A stretch of 64,000 nt of DNA from Haloterrigena alkaliphila (lineage in GTDB: Archaea; Halobacteriota; Halobacteria; Halobacteriales; Natrialbaceae). A program made the translations under genes and the position numbers. Under the pieces are notes generated by a model that worked only from the letters and a program-made list of their open reading frames with translations, made no database searches and had not been told where the DNA came from. Below are positions 20,196 through 28,735 of this stretch, piece by piece (the first letter of the stretch is position 1; each line of letters begins with the position of its first letter). The DNA lies in NCBI RefSeq assembly GCF_017352155.2, contig NZ_CP071462.1:1240001-1304000 (forward strand). Direction: 5' to 3'.

Positions 20196-21602
20196 TCACT
20201 GCCAGACGTCGCTCGTGCAGTCGCCGTCGGGCCACCGGATCTCGTGGGCGCGGGCCGGACCCTCGGGACACTCGCCCCAGTCGACGAGGAAGTCCTCGTC
20301 GAGTTCCATCGTCCCCTTCCGGGGGTCGACGTCGGCTTTCAGCATCACCGAACCGCGCTCGCCCTCCTCGGGGTAGAACTGCTCGTCCCACGAGGAGAAC
20401 AGCGAGGTGGTCCAGTAGAGTCGCTCGCCGTCGAGTGAGAGCTGGACCATCTGGGGGCCGGCGGCCAACTCGCGGCCCTGGACCTCCTGTATCTCGCCGA
20501 AGGTGCCGCCGACGGACAGCGAGTCGGCCCGTCGCGGGTTCGACGGGTCCGAGACGTCGTACATCCAGACCTCGCCGTGGAGCCAGTTCGAGCCGAAGAG
20601 GTAGCGGTCGTCCATCGAGATCAGGATGTCCGTCGGCAGCGCGGGGACCGGCATGTCCCAGTCGTCGTGTTCCCGGCTCTCGAAGTCGATTACCTTCTCG
20701 GCGCGGTACTCTCCTGCGTCATCATCCCGCCAGAAGTGGAATACGTTCGACGACAGCGCGGCGCCGACGAACCCGTGGGTCGATTCGGGCGTGTGGAGGA
20801 ATCGGACCTCGAGGGGAATCAACCCCTCCTCGCCGAGGTCGATCGTCTGCTCGACGGTGCCGTCCTCCCAGTCCCAGAAGTGGAGTCGCTGGCCGTAGTT
20901 ACCCGCCTCGACGTCCTCGAGGTCGAACCCGGGGTAGTACGTCTTGGGGGCGGCCCACTCGCTCGAGACCATCACGTTCTGCCGGGGCTGGTACCAGTAG
21001 TCGTAGTTCATCTCGATCTCGCCCGGCGGCTCCCAGCGGCCCTCGATCTCGAAGTCGTCGTTCAGTTCGAGGAAGCCGCCCGGAAGCTCGCCGTCGGCGT
21101 CCCCGAGCATGCTGATCAGGATCTTCCCGTCCGGGATGCAGTGGACGGTGTGCGGTGCCGAGAGGTCGTGCTCGAAGACTTCCTCGGGTTCGATCACCGT
21201 CTCGAGTTCGGGATTCCGCCGGTCCGCCGCGTCGATCACGTGGATCCGGGAGGAGCGCTGGCCCGGGACGATCAGGTGTCGCCGCTCGAGGCCCTCCATA
21301 TGGCAGGACGAGGAGCAGGCGTTCCACCCGAAGTGGTGGAGTTCGTCTCCCCGGTTCGGCAGTTCGATACGGTCGACGATCTCGCAGTAGGTGTCCGAGT
21401 CGGGATCGAGGTCGACGACCGAGACGAAGTCCGGCGCGTCGACGTCGGTGCCGACGTAGAGGCTCATCACGTAGGCCAGTTTCTCCCGTTCGCTCTCCTC
21501 GATGGCGGCCTGGGGCGTCGCGTAGCCCGGTCCCTCGTGATCGTGGTGGTGTTCGTGGTCGTGCTCCGGTTCGACGCCCTCTGGTGTGCTAACGTCACTC
21601 AT
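20196..21602 (-). CDS. Selenium-binding protein 56 / methanethiol oxidase family
   Basis: The start ATG 21602 (MSDVSTPEGVEPEHDHEHHH) is chosen because the sequence upstream in the same frame is Pro/Arg-rich and non-coding. The product has 468 residues, the normal size of SBP56. The family features are a metal/selenium-site motif CSSSCH in GWNACSSSCHMEGLERRHL, SAPHTVHCIPDGKILISMLG, and HLFGSNWLHGEVWMYDVSDP-type blades of a seven-bladed propeller. An unusual His-rich N-terminal tail (HDHEHHHDHEG) may bind a metal. Family members (human SELENBP1, Hyphomicrobium MtoX) oxidise methanethiol to formaldehyde, hydrogen sulfide and peroxide using copper. Ferredoxin genes lie on both sides. Confidence 0.93.
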   Translation of the reverse strand: MSDVSTPEGVEPEHDHEHHHDHEGPGYATPQAAIEESEREKLAYVMSLYVGTDVDAPDFVSVVDLDPDSDTYCEIVDRIELPNRGDELHHFGWNACSSSCHMEGLERRHLIVPGQRSSRIHVIDAADRRNPELETVIEPEEVFEHDLSAPHTVHCIPDGKILISMLGDADGELPGGFLELNDDFEIEGRWEPPGEIEMNYDYWYQPRQNVMVSSEWAAPKTYYPGFDLEDVEAGNYGQRLHFWDWEDGTVEQTIDLGEEGLIPLEVRFLHTPESTHGFVGAALSSNVFHFWRDDDAGEYRAEKVIDFESREHDDWDMPVPALPTDILISMDDRYLFGSNWLHGEVWMYDVSDPSNPRRADSLSVGGTFGEIQEVQGRELAAGPQMVQLSLDGERLYWTTSLFSSWDEQFYPEEGERGSVMLKADVDPRKGTMELDEDFLVDWGECPEGPARAHEIRWPDGDCTSDVWQ

Positions 21603-21673
21603 GGGATACCCGACCACGAACACGTAGATAAGTCTGGTCGGGGGTCGTCTCGGGACGGGAACGGGCGCGGGAG

Positions 21674-22060
21674 CTACGCCCACGGACTGTCTCCGACTTC
21701 CGAGCGGACCCGCGGCCCGACCTCGAGGCGACAATCGACTCGCGGCTGTGCGATACAGAGCAGAACGTAGCCGTCGGCCCGCTCGCGGTCCGTGAGCGCG
21801 GCCGGCGACCGCCGGTACGTGAACGCGTCCGCGGGATCGGCGGTACGGGCCGCGCCATCTGCGTCAGCGTCGACGTCCGTGTCCGCGCCCTCGATCTCGA
21901 TCAACCGACCGACGCAGGTGATACAGGTCCCCTTTCGGCAGTCGTACGGTAGCCGAACGCCGGCCCGCCCAGCCGCCTCGAGGACGGTCTCGTCGTCGGT
22001 GACCTCGATCGTTCGGTTCGGACCGTCGGTCCGCTCGAGGGTCACGTCGTGGCTCGTCAT
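21674..22060 (-). CDS. 2Fe-2S ferredoxin (second paralogue)
   Basis: The product has 128 residues. Cluster ligands are CRKGTCITC and the distal Cys in YVLLCIAQP. The N-terminal MTSHDVTLERTDGPNRTIEV and the TVLEAAGRAG segment match the ferredoxin at 19787-20164 closely, so the two are duplicates placed on either side of the selenium-binding protein gene. An acidic loop (DTDVDADADG) sits after the cluster. It is the first gene of the putative three-gene unit and starts 164 bases from the divergent rio1 gene. Confidence 0.93.
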   Translation of the reverse strand: MTSHDVTLERTDGPNRTIEVTDDETVLEAAGRAGVRLPYDCRKGTCITCVGRLIEIEGADTDVDADADGAARTADPADAFTYRRSPAALTDRERADGYVLLCIAQPRVDCRLEVGPRVRSEVGDSPWA

Positions 22061-22224
22061 CGTTCGCCCTCCGCTTCGAGACGCCGCTCGGAGACGCTAC
22101 TCATGGGCAACGATACGACGGACAGCGGAAAAAGCGCGGCCCTTCGGTCGCTCGACCGTCGCCGACTCGAGGACGGCCCGGGAGACCCAGTCTTTACCCG
22201 CACTCGGCCCGTAGCACCGGACAG

Positions 22225-23100
22225 ATGGGAGAGGGCACGGAATTCGGACTGGTCGACCTCGAGGAGGTCGACACGCCGGGCGACGAGTGGGAGGAGATCG
22301 ACGTCTCGGACACCGAGGCCGATCGGATCGCCCGGAAGCGCGACCGCGAGTTCGAACAGTTCGAGGAGCGGATCAAGGACGCCGACCAGTTCAAGGTCGA
22401 GCAGTCGGTGTTCGACGACGCGACCTTCGCGGCGCTGTACAAACTGGTCCAGGACGGTTACGTCGAGGCCTTCGGCGGGCCCCTGTCGACGGGCAAGGAG
22501 GCCAACGTCTACCACGCGCTGGGCGACGACCGCGAGGTCGCGGTCAAGATCTACCGGATCAACGCCTCGAACTTCCGGCAGATGCGCGACTACCTCGAGG
22601 GCGACCCGCGCTTCGAGGGGCTGGGCGGCAAAAAGAAGGACGTCGTCCTCGCCTGGACGAAGAAGGAACTGGCGAACCTCGAGCGCGCGAGGGCCGCGGG
22701 CGTTCGCGTCCCGGAACCGATCGCGACCGAGCGCAACGTGCTCGTCATGGAGTACATCGGAACCGAGGACGGGCGGGCGAAACGGCTCGGCGAGGTCCAC
22801 ATCGAGAACCCCCAGACCGCCTACCGGGTCATGCGCGAGTACATGCGCCGGCTCTACTCGGCCGGGCTGATCCACGGCGATCTGAGCGAGTACAACGTCG
22901 TCTTCGACGCGGCCGACGGCCAACTGGTTGTCATCGATCTCGGGCAGGCCGTCACCGTCCACCACCCCAACAGTCGGGAGTTCCTCGAGCGCGACTGCCG
23001 GAACGTGGCGAGTTTCTTCGCCCGGCAGGGGATGGACGTCACCGAGGACGAGTTGCTCGAGTTCGTCACGAGCCCGGAGCCGGATCCGTCGCGGGACTGA
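22225..23100 (+). CDS. rio1: Rio1-type serine protein kinase
   Basis: The product has 291 residues and the RIO kinase layout. The ATP-binding region has GGPLSTGKEANVYHALGDD and the catalytic Lys in VAVKIYRI. The hinge is LVMEYIG, the catalytic loop is LIHGDLSEYNVVF, and the metal-binding loop is VIDLGQAVTVHHP. The long N-terminal segment with FEQFEERIKDADQFKVEQS supports Rio1 rather than Rio2. Rio1 acts in late maturation of the small ribosomal subunit in archaea and eukaryotes. The Dim2-like KH protein, which acts in the same process, is 2.5 kb downstream on the same strand. Confidence 0.96.
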   Translation: MGEGTEFGLVDLEEVDTPGDEWEEIDVSDTEADRIARKRDREFEQFEERIKDADQFKVEQSVFDDATFAALYKLVQDGYVEAFGGPLSTGKEANVYHALGDDREVAVKIYRINASNFRQMRDYLEGDPRFEGLGGKKKDVVLAWTKKELANLERARAAGVRVPEPIATERNVLVMEYIGTEDGRAKRLGEVHIENPQTAYRVMREYMRRLYSAGLIHGDLSEYNVVFDAADGQLVVIDLGQAVTVHHPNSREFLERDCRNVASFFARQGMDVTEDELLEFVTSPEPDPSRD

Positions 23101-23210
23101 CTGAGACGACGTTTTCGGCCCGAAACCGACGAAACCGCTATCGACGCCCATATATCCGCCACGACATCGAAAGTGTCGCCTTTTCGCCGACAGATCGCGA
23201 CGGTGTGAGC

Positions 23211-23393
23211 ATGCCCGGGTGCGAAAGCGACGAGCCGTGCCAGCGGTGTGCGAGCTATCGGATCGGCGTCACGCACATGCTGAGCGACGTCACCGTCTAC
23301 TGGCACTACTGCACCGGCCACTTTCGAACGGAAACGCAGCGCCTGGACGCGAGCGAGTGGTTCGACGTCGTCGAAACGGAGTCGTTATCCTGA
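23211..23393 (+). CDS. Small Cys-rich protein, possible zinc ribbon
   Basis: The product has 60 residues from ATG 23211. Four cysteines (C4, C10, C13, C34) plus histidines at 22, 32 and 37 are arranged as MPGCESDEPC, QRC and HYCTGH, enough for a small zinc site. It has no membrane segment. The frame opens upstream through the end of rio1 but only this part has coherent composition. It is preceded by 110 bases after rio1 and could be a separate transcript. The function is unknown. Confidence 0.6.
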   Translation: MPGCESDEPCQRCASYRIGVTHMLSDVTVYWHYCTGHFRTETQRLDASEWFDVVETESLS

Positions 23394-23508
23394 CTCGGCG
23401 AGCGTTCTGAACGAGCCCGTGTAGTTCCGGGAGTCGAGCCCCGATTTTCCCCGCTGGATACGCGACACCTCCCGAACGCATTAGTGGCTCCCCATCGCGC
23501 GACTGCGT

Positions 23509-24009
23509 ATGAACATCGGGATCGTCTCCGACACCCACGACAACGTCGAGGCCATCGAGCGCGCGACCGAGATCTTCGCCGAGGAGGGCGTCGAGATCGT
23601 CGTCCACTGCGGCGATTTCGTCGCACCGCTGATGATCGACTACTTCGAGGAATTCGAGCTCCACGGCGTCCTCGGGAATAACGACGGCGACGTCGCGAAC
23701 CTCCAGTCGAGATTCGACGCGCTGGGCGGCGAGAGCGAACTCCACGGCCGCTTCGCGAGCCTCGAGTTCGACGGCCTCTCGTTCGCCGTCCTCCACGGTG
23801 AGAGTCTCGAGGAGGTCGAGGCGATCGCCGCCGGCGAGATGTTCGATTTCGTCTGTTACGGTCACCACCACCAGCGCGAGCTATCGGAGGAGGGGCGAAC
23901 GACGGTACTGAACCCCGGCGCACACGTGCTGGCGAGCGACGAGGACCGCACGGTCGCGGTCGTCGACACGCGCTCGGAATCGGTTCGGTTCCGGTCGGTC
24001 CTCGAGTGA
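23509..24009 (+). CDS. YfcE/MJ0936 family metallophosphoesterase
   Basis: The product has 166 residues. All metallophosphoesterase ligands are visible: DTHDN at the N-terminus, VVHCGDFV, LGNNDGD, VLHGES and YGHHHQRE followed by LNPGAH. This short form without extra domains is the YfcE/MJ0936 type, which hydrolyses small phosphodiesters with Mn or Ni. It should be cytoplasmic. It stands alone between two small genes, and its physiological substrate is not evident. Confidence 0.93.
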   Translation: MNIGIVSDTHDNVEAIERATEIFAEEGVEIVVHCGDFVAPLMIDYFEEFELHGVLGNNDGDVANLQSRFDALGGESELHGRFASLEFDGLSFAVLHGESLEEVEAIAAGEMFDFVCYGHHHQRELSEEGRTTVLNPGAHVLASDEDRTVAVVDTRSESVRFRSVLE

Positions 24010-24257
24010 GCCAGTTCGTCGCGAACGCCGTGCGAGCGACGCGCGATGGCGTCCGTCGATCCGGAGAACAGCGGTTAGATTCCGCTCGAGCGTCGTTCCG
24101 ACGCGGACTTCGGGCGAGTTCCGGACTTTCATTCGACAGTATAGGTGGGAAATAGCCCGCTGAATGGGCATCCGCGTCGCGTACTGGCGTGAATGGCCGC
24201 AAACGTATTGTAGATATGCGACAGTTCGTAGCGTATAGTGGGTGACAATTTCTAATA

Positions 24258-24623
24258 ATGACGGGACATCGATCAGCCGTCGACGGATTCGGGGGCGGTC
24301 CGACCCTCGACGGCGTCTTCGCCGTCTTCGCGAACTATCGGCGTCGATACGTACTACACTATCTCCGGGAGGAAGAGCGTGCGTCGCTCGGGGGCATCGC
24401 TCGGCAGATCGCGGCGTGGGAACGTGCGTATCGATCCGAAGAGGTTTCCGGGGACCTGGCCGACCGAATCGAGATCGAACTGGTCCACACGCACCTCCCG
24501 CGGTTACGCGAAGCGGATCTCGTCCAGTACGACCGACGCGCTTCGCTGGTCGTCTATCGCGACCCGCCGGATATCGTCAGAGCGCTCCTCGATCTCTGTA
24601 CCGACCGCGACCTTCCGGAGTGA
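24258..24623 (+). CDS. DUF7344-type winged-helix protein
   Basis: The product has 121 residues. The family pattern typical of haloarchaeal regulators is seen: LDGVFAVFANYRRRYVLHYL, then SLGGIARQIAAWE, then IEIELVHTHLPRLREADLVQ and YDRR. This is a winged-helix fold that is probably DNA-binding. It is likely a transcription regulator for an unlinked target because neighbouring genes are not obviously related. An AT-rich run with TATAGTGGG just upstream (about 24235) may be its promoter. Confidence 0.85.
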   Translation: MTGHRSAVDGFGGGPTLDGVFAVFANYRRRYVLHYLREEERASLGGIARQIAAWERAYRSEEVSGDLADRIEIELVHTHLPRLREADLVQYDRRASLVVYRDPPDIVRALLDLCTDRDLPE

Positions 24624-24702
24624 CGACGCTTCCGGCGTGCGAACCGGAACGCGACGATCGTCGCGGACGGCGCTTCCGTACGGAAGCGCTCGAGCGGAGC
24701 CG

Positions 24703-25461
24703 TCACATGAACATCCGATCCTCCGGGAAGTTCTGGCTCCCGGGACCCTCCTGGGCCTCCAGCGATGCCATGCGATCCGCGAGTTCGGCGTAGTACCGCT
24801 GCAGTTCCGCGGCGCGTTCGCGGAGCTGGTCGTCGTCGATCTCGAGGCCGTAGACGGTTCGCAGGAGGTCCAGATACCGGAGCGACGCCTCGAGATCCGG
24901 CCCGGGCGGATGCGTCGGGGTGACGTACGCCCCGAGCGGCGGGGCCTCCCCGTCGAGGCTGCGGGCCGCCAGTTCGCCGGCGACGCCGTCGAGGACGCCG
25001 CCGCTGGCCGGCGGGACGTCGGTCCCCTCGAGTCGGCGGTTCCTGTACGTCGGCGTGGCGACGTAGAAGACGTCGTGTCCGTCCGGCCCGTGCGGAAACG
25101 GAATCCCGTGGAAGACGGCCATCTCGTCGATCTCGGTCGAGTCGATCCACGCCAGGATTCCGTCGGCGAAGGCGTCGGCCGCCCACACCGGCACGAACAG
25201 TTCGCTGAGCAACACGCAGTACTCGGCCTGCGGAGACGCGTACACGCGCATCGGATGTCTCGGGACCCCGTCTTCGACCGGCGTGATGTCAGGCAACCCG
25301 CGGGCCCGAACGTGACCGATCCGCTCGAACTCGAGGTGGGTAACGAGGAAATCGACGGCCGTGAGCCCGGCCATGCCCACGTTCGAGAGCCCGACGAACA
25401 GGGGGCCCTCGATCGGTTCATCGGTTTCGACGGAGACGGTGTACGCTGGGTCGGACGCCAT
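24703..25461 (-). CDS. PAC2 family protein (proteasome assembly chaperone-like)
   Basis: The product has 252 residues. The PAC2 family N-terminus is recognised by PLFVGLSNVGMAGLTAVDFL and the middle by CVLLSELFVP and VFHGIPFPHG. The C-terminal quarter is a helical segment with ELQRYYAELADRMASLEAQ. Archaeal PAC2 proteins include PbaA/PbaB-like chaperones, but PbaA has a C-terminal HbYX motif that is not present here (the end is DRMFM). A role in proteasome assembly is therefore not assured. It is convergent with the DUF7344 gene and divergent from the KH gene. Confidence 0.85.
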   Translation of the reverse strand: MASDPAYTVSVETDEPIEGPLFVGLSNVGMAGLTAVDFLVTHLEFERIGHVRARGLPDITPVEDGVPRHPMRVYASPQAEYCVLLSELFVPVWAADAFADGILAWIDSTEIDEMAVFHGIPFPHGPDGHDVFYVATPTYRNRRLEGTDVPPASGGVLDGVAGELAARSLDGEAPPLGAYVTPTHPPGPDLEASLRYLDLLRTVYGLEIDDDQLRERAAELQRYYAELADRMASLEAQEGPGSQNFPEDRMFM

Positions 25462-25634
25462 GCTGCCCGTACGCGAGAGCGCCCCTTCAACGTCACACCT
25501 CCATCTTCCACCGGTGGGGTCGTCGTCCCGCCGGCGGCCGCCGCACGGGCGAACCCCGCCGTTCGGGGACGGCTCCTACCGGCCCGGACCGCTCGGACCA
25601 AGCGCTTAACCTCGCCCAGCCAGTACCGTTTGGT

Positions 25635-26192
25635 ATGCAACACGTGAAGATTCCGCAGGACCGCATCGGCGTCCTCATCGGCGAGGGCGGCGAGACGATG
25701 CGCGAGATCGAGGCCGAAGCGGAGGTGCGACTCGACATCGACTCGGAGAACGGCTCCGTCGCCGTCGAGACCGTCGGCGACCCCGTTCTCGGGCTCAAGG
25801 GCCCCGAAATCGTCCGCGCCATCGGCCGCGGCTTCCCCCCGGACGCGGCGCTTCGCCTGCTCGAGGACGACATGATGCTGTTCGATATCGTCGACATCGA
25901 CGCCGCCGCGCGAAACAAGAACGACATGAAGCGCAAGAAGGGACGGCTCATCGGCGAGGGTGGCCGCACGCGCGAACTCATGGAGGAATTGACCGGCGCC
26001 GACGTCGTCATCTACGGCTCGACGCTGGGGATCATCGGCGGGCCCGAGCAGGTCGACGCCGTCCGGAGCGCCGCCGAGATGCTGCTCGACGGCGCGCCCC
26101 ACGGCGCCGTCTACTCCTTCCTCGAGGAGCGACACAACGAGATGAAACACAAGGGGATGGAGTACCACCGGTTCCCCGGCGGTCAGTCCTGA
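25635..26192 (+). CDS. KH-domain RNA-binding protein, Dim2/Pno1-like
   Basis: The product has 185 residues and two KH-type modules: IPQDRIGVLIGEGGETMREI at the N-terminus and KKGRLIGEGGRTRELMEE in the middle, the latter holding the GxxG loop. The order and spacing match archaeal Dim2/Pno1, which binds near the 3' end of 16S rRNA and can associate with aIF2 or Rio kinases. The gene shares its strand with rio1; three small genes and one opposite-strand gene lie between. It begins 173 bases after the divergent PAC2 gene start. Confidence 0.92.
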   Translation: MQHVKIPQDRIGVLIGEGGETMREIEAEAEVRLDIDSENGSVAVETVGDPVLGLKGPEIVRAIGRGFPPDAALRLLEDDMMLFDIVDIDAAARNKNDMKRKKGRLIGEGGRTRELMEELTGADVVIYGSTLGIIGGPEQVDAVRSAAEMLLDGAPHGAVYSFLEERHNEMKHKGMEYHRFPGGQS

Positions 26193-26345
26193 TCGGCCAG
26201 TCCTGATCGGCCGCTCTCTATCGGTTCTCCCCGCTCGATCCCTCCTCGCGCTCGACCTCCGTCGCCTCGAATCGGTCGCGTTCCACCGCAGCCCTCGACA
26301 TCGGCTCGGATCGCGACCCGTCTCACCGAGCGATCCAGCGAGAGG

Positions 26346-26355
26346 GATATAAATA
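26346..26355 (+). promoter_or_regulatory. Upstream TATA-like element of the thermosome gene
   Basis: A GATATAAATA stretch stands out in GC-rich DNA about 115 bases upstream of the thermosome start. It may be a second, distal promoter for the thermosome gene. Only the sequence resemblance supports this. Confidence 0.35.
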
Positions 26356-26421
26356 CCAGCACTGGCTGAGCGTGAAACAGCCGTACAGTGGCGCTGTACT
26401 GGGATTAGTTTCGATCGGTCT

Positions 26422-26436
26422 CGAAGGTTTTATATA
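26422..26436 (+). promoter_or_regulatory. Core promoter of the thermosome gene (CGAAG plus TATA)
   Basis: CGAAGGTTTTATATA lies about 28-42 bases before the ATG at 26464. The TATA part is strong and the CGAA-type BRE is as described for haloarchaeal heat-shock cct promoters. The spacing predicts transcription starting a few bases before the ATG, so a very short leader. This is consistent with heat-inducible expression, which is inference. Confidence 0.7.
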
Positions 26437-26463
26437 GAATCACAAACAATCCTTCGGTTGACT

Positions 26464-28140
26464 ATGGCACAACAGCAGATGGGCAATCAGCCCCTTATCG
26501 TTCTCTCGGAGGACAGTCAGCGGACATCCGGCAAAGACGCGCAGTCGATGAACATTCAGGCCGGGAAGGCCGTCGCCGAGTCCGTACGGACCACGCTGGG
26601 TCCGAAGGGGATGGACAAGATGCTCGTCGACTCGTCGGGCAACGTGATCGTCACGAACGACGGCGTCACGCTGCTCTCGGAGATGGAGATCGACCATCCC
26701 GCGGCCGACATGATCGTCGAAGTCGCCGAGACTCAGGAGGACGAGGTCGGCGACGGGACGACCAGCGCCGTCGTCATCGCCGGCGAACTCCTCAGCCAGG
26801 CCGAGGAACTCCTCGACCAGGACATCCACGCGACCACCCTCGCCCAGGGGTACCGACAGGCCGCCGAAGAGGCCACCGAGGCCCTCGAGGAGATCGCCAT
26901 CGACGTCGAGGAGGACGACGAGGAGATCCTCCGACAGATCGCCGCCACCGCGATGACGGGCAAGGGCGCCGAGAGCGCCCGCGACCTGCTCGCCGAACTC
27001 GTCGTCGATGCGGTCCAGTCCGTCGCGGACGACGACGGCGTCGACACGGACAACATCAAAGTCGAGAAGGTCGTCGGCAGCTCCATCGAGAACTCCGAAC
27101 TCGTCGAAGGCGTCATCGTCGACAAGGAGCGCGTCTCCGATAGCATGCCCTACTTCGCCGAGGACGCCGACATCGCGATCGTCGACGGCGACCTCGAGAT
27201 CAAAGAGACCGAGATCGACGCCGAGGTCAACGTCACCGACCCCGACCAGCTCGAGCAGTTCTTAGAGCAGGAGGAGGCCCAGCTGCGCGAGATGGCCGAG
27301 AAAGTCGCCGAGGTCGGCGCCGACGTCGTCTTCGTCGACGGCGGCATCGACGACATGGCTCAGCACTACCTCGCCCAGGAGGGCATCATCGCCGTCCGCC
27401 GCGTCAAGTCCAGCGACCAGGGACAACTGGCCCGCGCGACCGGCGCCACGCCCGTCTCGACGGTCGACGACCTGACCGAGGACGATCTCGGCTTCGCCGG
27501 GAGCGTCGCCCAGAAGGAGATCGCCGGCGACCAGCGCATCTTCGTCGAGGAGGTCGACGACGCCAAGGCGGTCACCCTCATCCTCCGCGGCGGCACCGAG
27601 CACGTCATCGACGAAGTCGACCGCGCCATCGAGGACTCGCTGGGCGTCGTTCGCACGACCCTCGAGGACGGCAAGGTCCTCGCGGGCGGCGGCGCCCCCG
27701 AAGTCGAACTCTCGCTCGCGCTCCGTGACTACGCCGACTCCGTCGGCGGCCGCGAGCAGCTCGCCGTCGAGGCCTTCGCGGACGCGCTCGAGGTCATCCC
27801 GCGCACGCTGGCCGAGAACGCCGGGCTGGACCCCATCGACTCCCTCGTGGAGCTCCGCGCCGACCACGACGGCGGCGACACCGCCTCCGGCCTCGACGCC
27901 TTCACCGGCGACACCATCGACATGGCCGAGGAGGGCGTCTACGAGCCGCTTCGCGTGAAGACCCAGGCGATCGAGTCCGCCACCGAGGCGGCCGTCATGC
28001 TGCTGCGCATCGACGACGTCATCGCCGCGGGCGACCTCGCGGTCTCCCACGACGACGATGACGAAGAGATGCCGCCGGGCGGCGGTGGCATGGGCGGCGG
28101 CATGGGCGGTATGGGCGGCGGCATGGGCGGCATGATGTAG
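26464..28140 (+). CDS. Thermosome subunit (group II chaperonin)
   Basis: The product has 558 residues from ATG 26464 (a TTG two codons earlier is ignored). The chaperonin signatures are [49 protein letters not shown] (ATP site Asp), and [19 protein letters not shown]. It ends in the Gly/Met-rich tail typical of haloarchaeal Cct proteins. It forms hetero- or homo-oligomeric double rings that fold proteins in the cytoplasm. It has its own strong TATA promoter and an array of five hairpins just behind its stop. Which of the usual two or three haloarchaeal subunits this is cannot be told. Confidence 0.97.
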   Translation: MAQQQMGNQPLIVLSEDSQRTSGKDAQSMNIQAGKAVAESVRTTLGPKGMDKMLVDSSGNVIVTNDGVTLLSEMEIDHPAADMIVEVAETQEDEVGDGTTSAVVIAGELLSQAEELLDQDIHATTLAQGYRQAAEEATEALEEIAIDVEEDDEEILRQIAATAMTGKGAESARDLLAELVVDAVQSVADDDGVDTDNIKVEKVVGSSIENSELVEGVIVDKERVSDSMPYFAEDADIAIVDGDLEIKETEIDAEVNVTDPDQLEQFLEQEEAQLREMAEKVAEVGADVVFVDGGIDDMAQHYLAQEGIIAVRRVKSSDQGQLARATGATPVSTVDDLTEDDLGFAGSVAQKEIAGDQRIFVEEVDDAKAVTLILRGGTEHVIDEVDRAIEDSLGVVRTTLEDGKVLAGGGAPEVELSLALRDYADSVGGREQLAVEAFADALEVIPRTLAENAGLDPIDSLVELRADHDGGDTASGLDAFTGDTIDMAEEGVYEPLRVKTQAIESATEAAVMLLRIDDVIAAGDLAVSHDDDDEEMPPGGGGMGGGMGGMGGGMGGMM

Positions 28141-28163
28141 GAACGAAGTTTTGCTCTGTCGGT

Positions 28164-28292
28164 CGAGAGAGCTTCGCTCTCTCGTGACTGAGCGAATCGG
28201 AGATTCGCGAGGTCCGCGAGACCGAAGGTCTCGCTTGATGACGAAAGGCGCGAAGCGCCTTTCGAACCACGGGCGCGGCTTCGCCGCGCCCT
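28164..28292 (+). repeat. Array of five perfect hairpins downstream of the thermosome gene
   Basis: Five perfect inverted repeats follow in series: 28164-28184 (9-bp stem, loop TTC), 28192-28208 (7 bp, GGA), 28216-28234 (8 bp, GAA), 28242-28264 (10 bp, GAA) and 28272-28292 (9 bp, TTC). TTC on this strand is GAA on the other, so four of the five loops are GAA on one strand. Three stems contain GCGAAGC, on one strand or the other, the sequence known to form an exceptionally stable DNA minihairpin. They are followed by CAAAAATTCG. They could work as a terminator or mRNA stabiliser. Confidence 0.85.
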
Positions 28293-28735
28293 CGGCAAAA
28301 ATTCGATTAAAGCACTCCTCCCTCCGTTCCGGCCCCTCTGGAGCCTCCACGTCGGTCGTCGGCCCGCTCGGGCCTGCGGCCCTCGCGGAGAACGCCTTCG
28401 TTCGGGTTCTCCGAACCGCTCACTCGCCGACGCCCTAACCGGAAACGATTCACCGGCGTCGGTTCACGGGAGGGGGCTTGCCTGCTACCGCTCGAGTCGT
28501 CGACTACCGCCTCGAGTCGGTCCATTCGATCCGCTCCTGCGGATTCGTCGTAACTCTCGGACGATTTCGAATTTGCAGTCGCTTTTCAGCAGCCGTACCG
28601 CGCTAGTCGTCGATCCAGTGCCCATCGTTCTTGCTCTCCTTGAGTCGTCGACTCGACCAGTGTCGAGAGCCATCAGTCCGCATCCGAGGCGCCGATTCAG
28701 GACGAATTAAGTAGCGGCCCGCAATATTCGCCACT
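28293..28735. other. Gene-free interval after the hairpin array
   Basis: About 440 bases without a convincing gene. It contains further inverted repeats, for example GGCCCGCTCGGGCC near 28359 and GGAGAAC...GTTCTCC near 28387-28412. AT-rich DNA near 28708-28735 (GAATTAAG) could be the promoter of the ornithine cyclodeaminase family gene. The small open frames here have no consistent composition. Confidence 0.5.
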
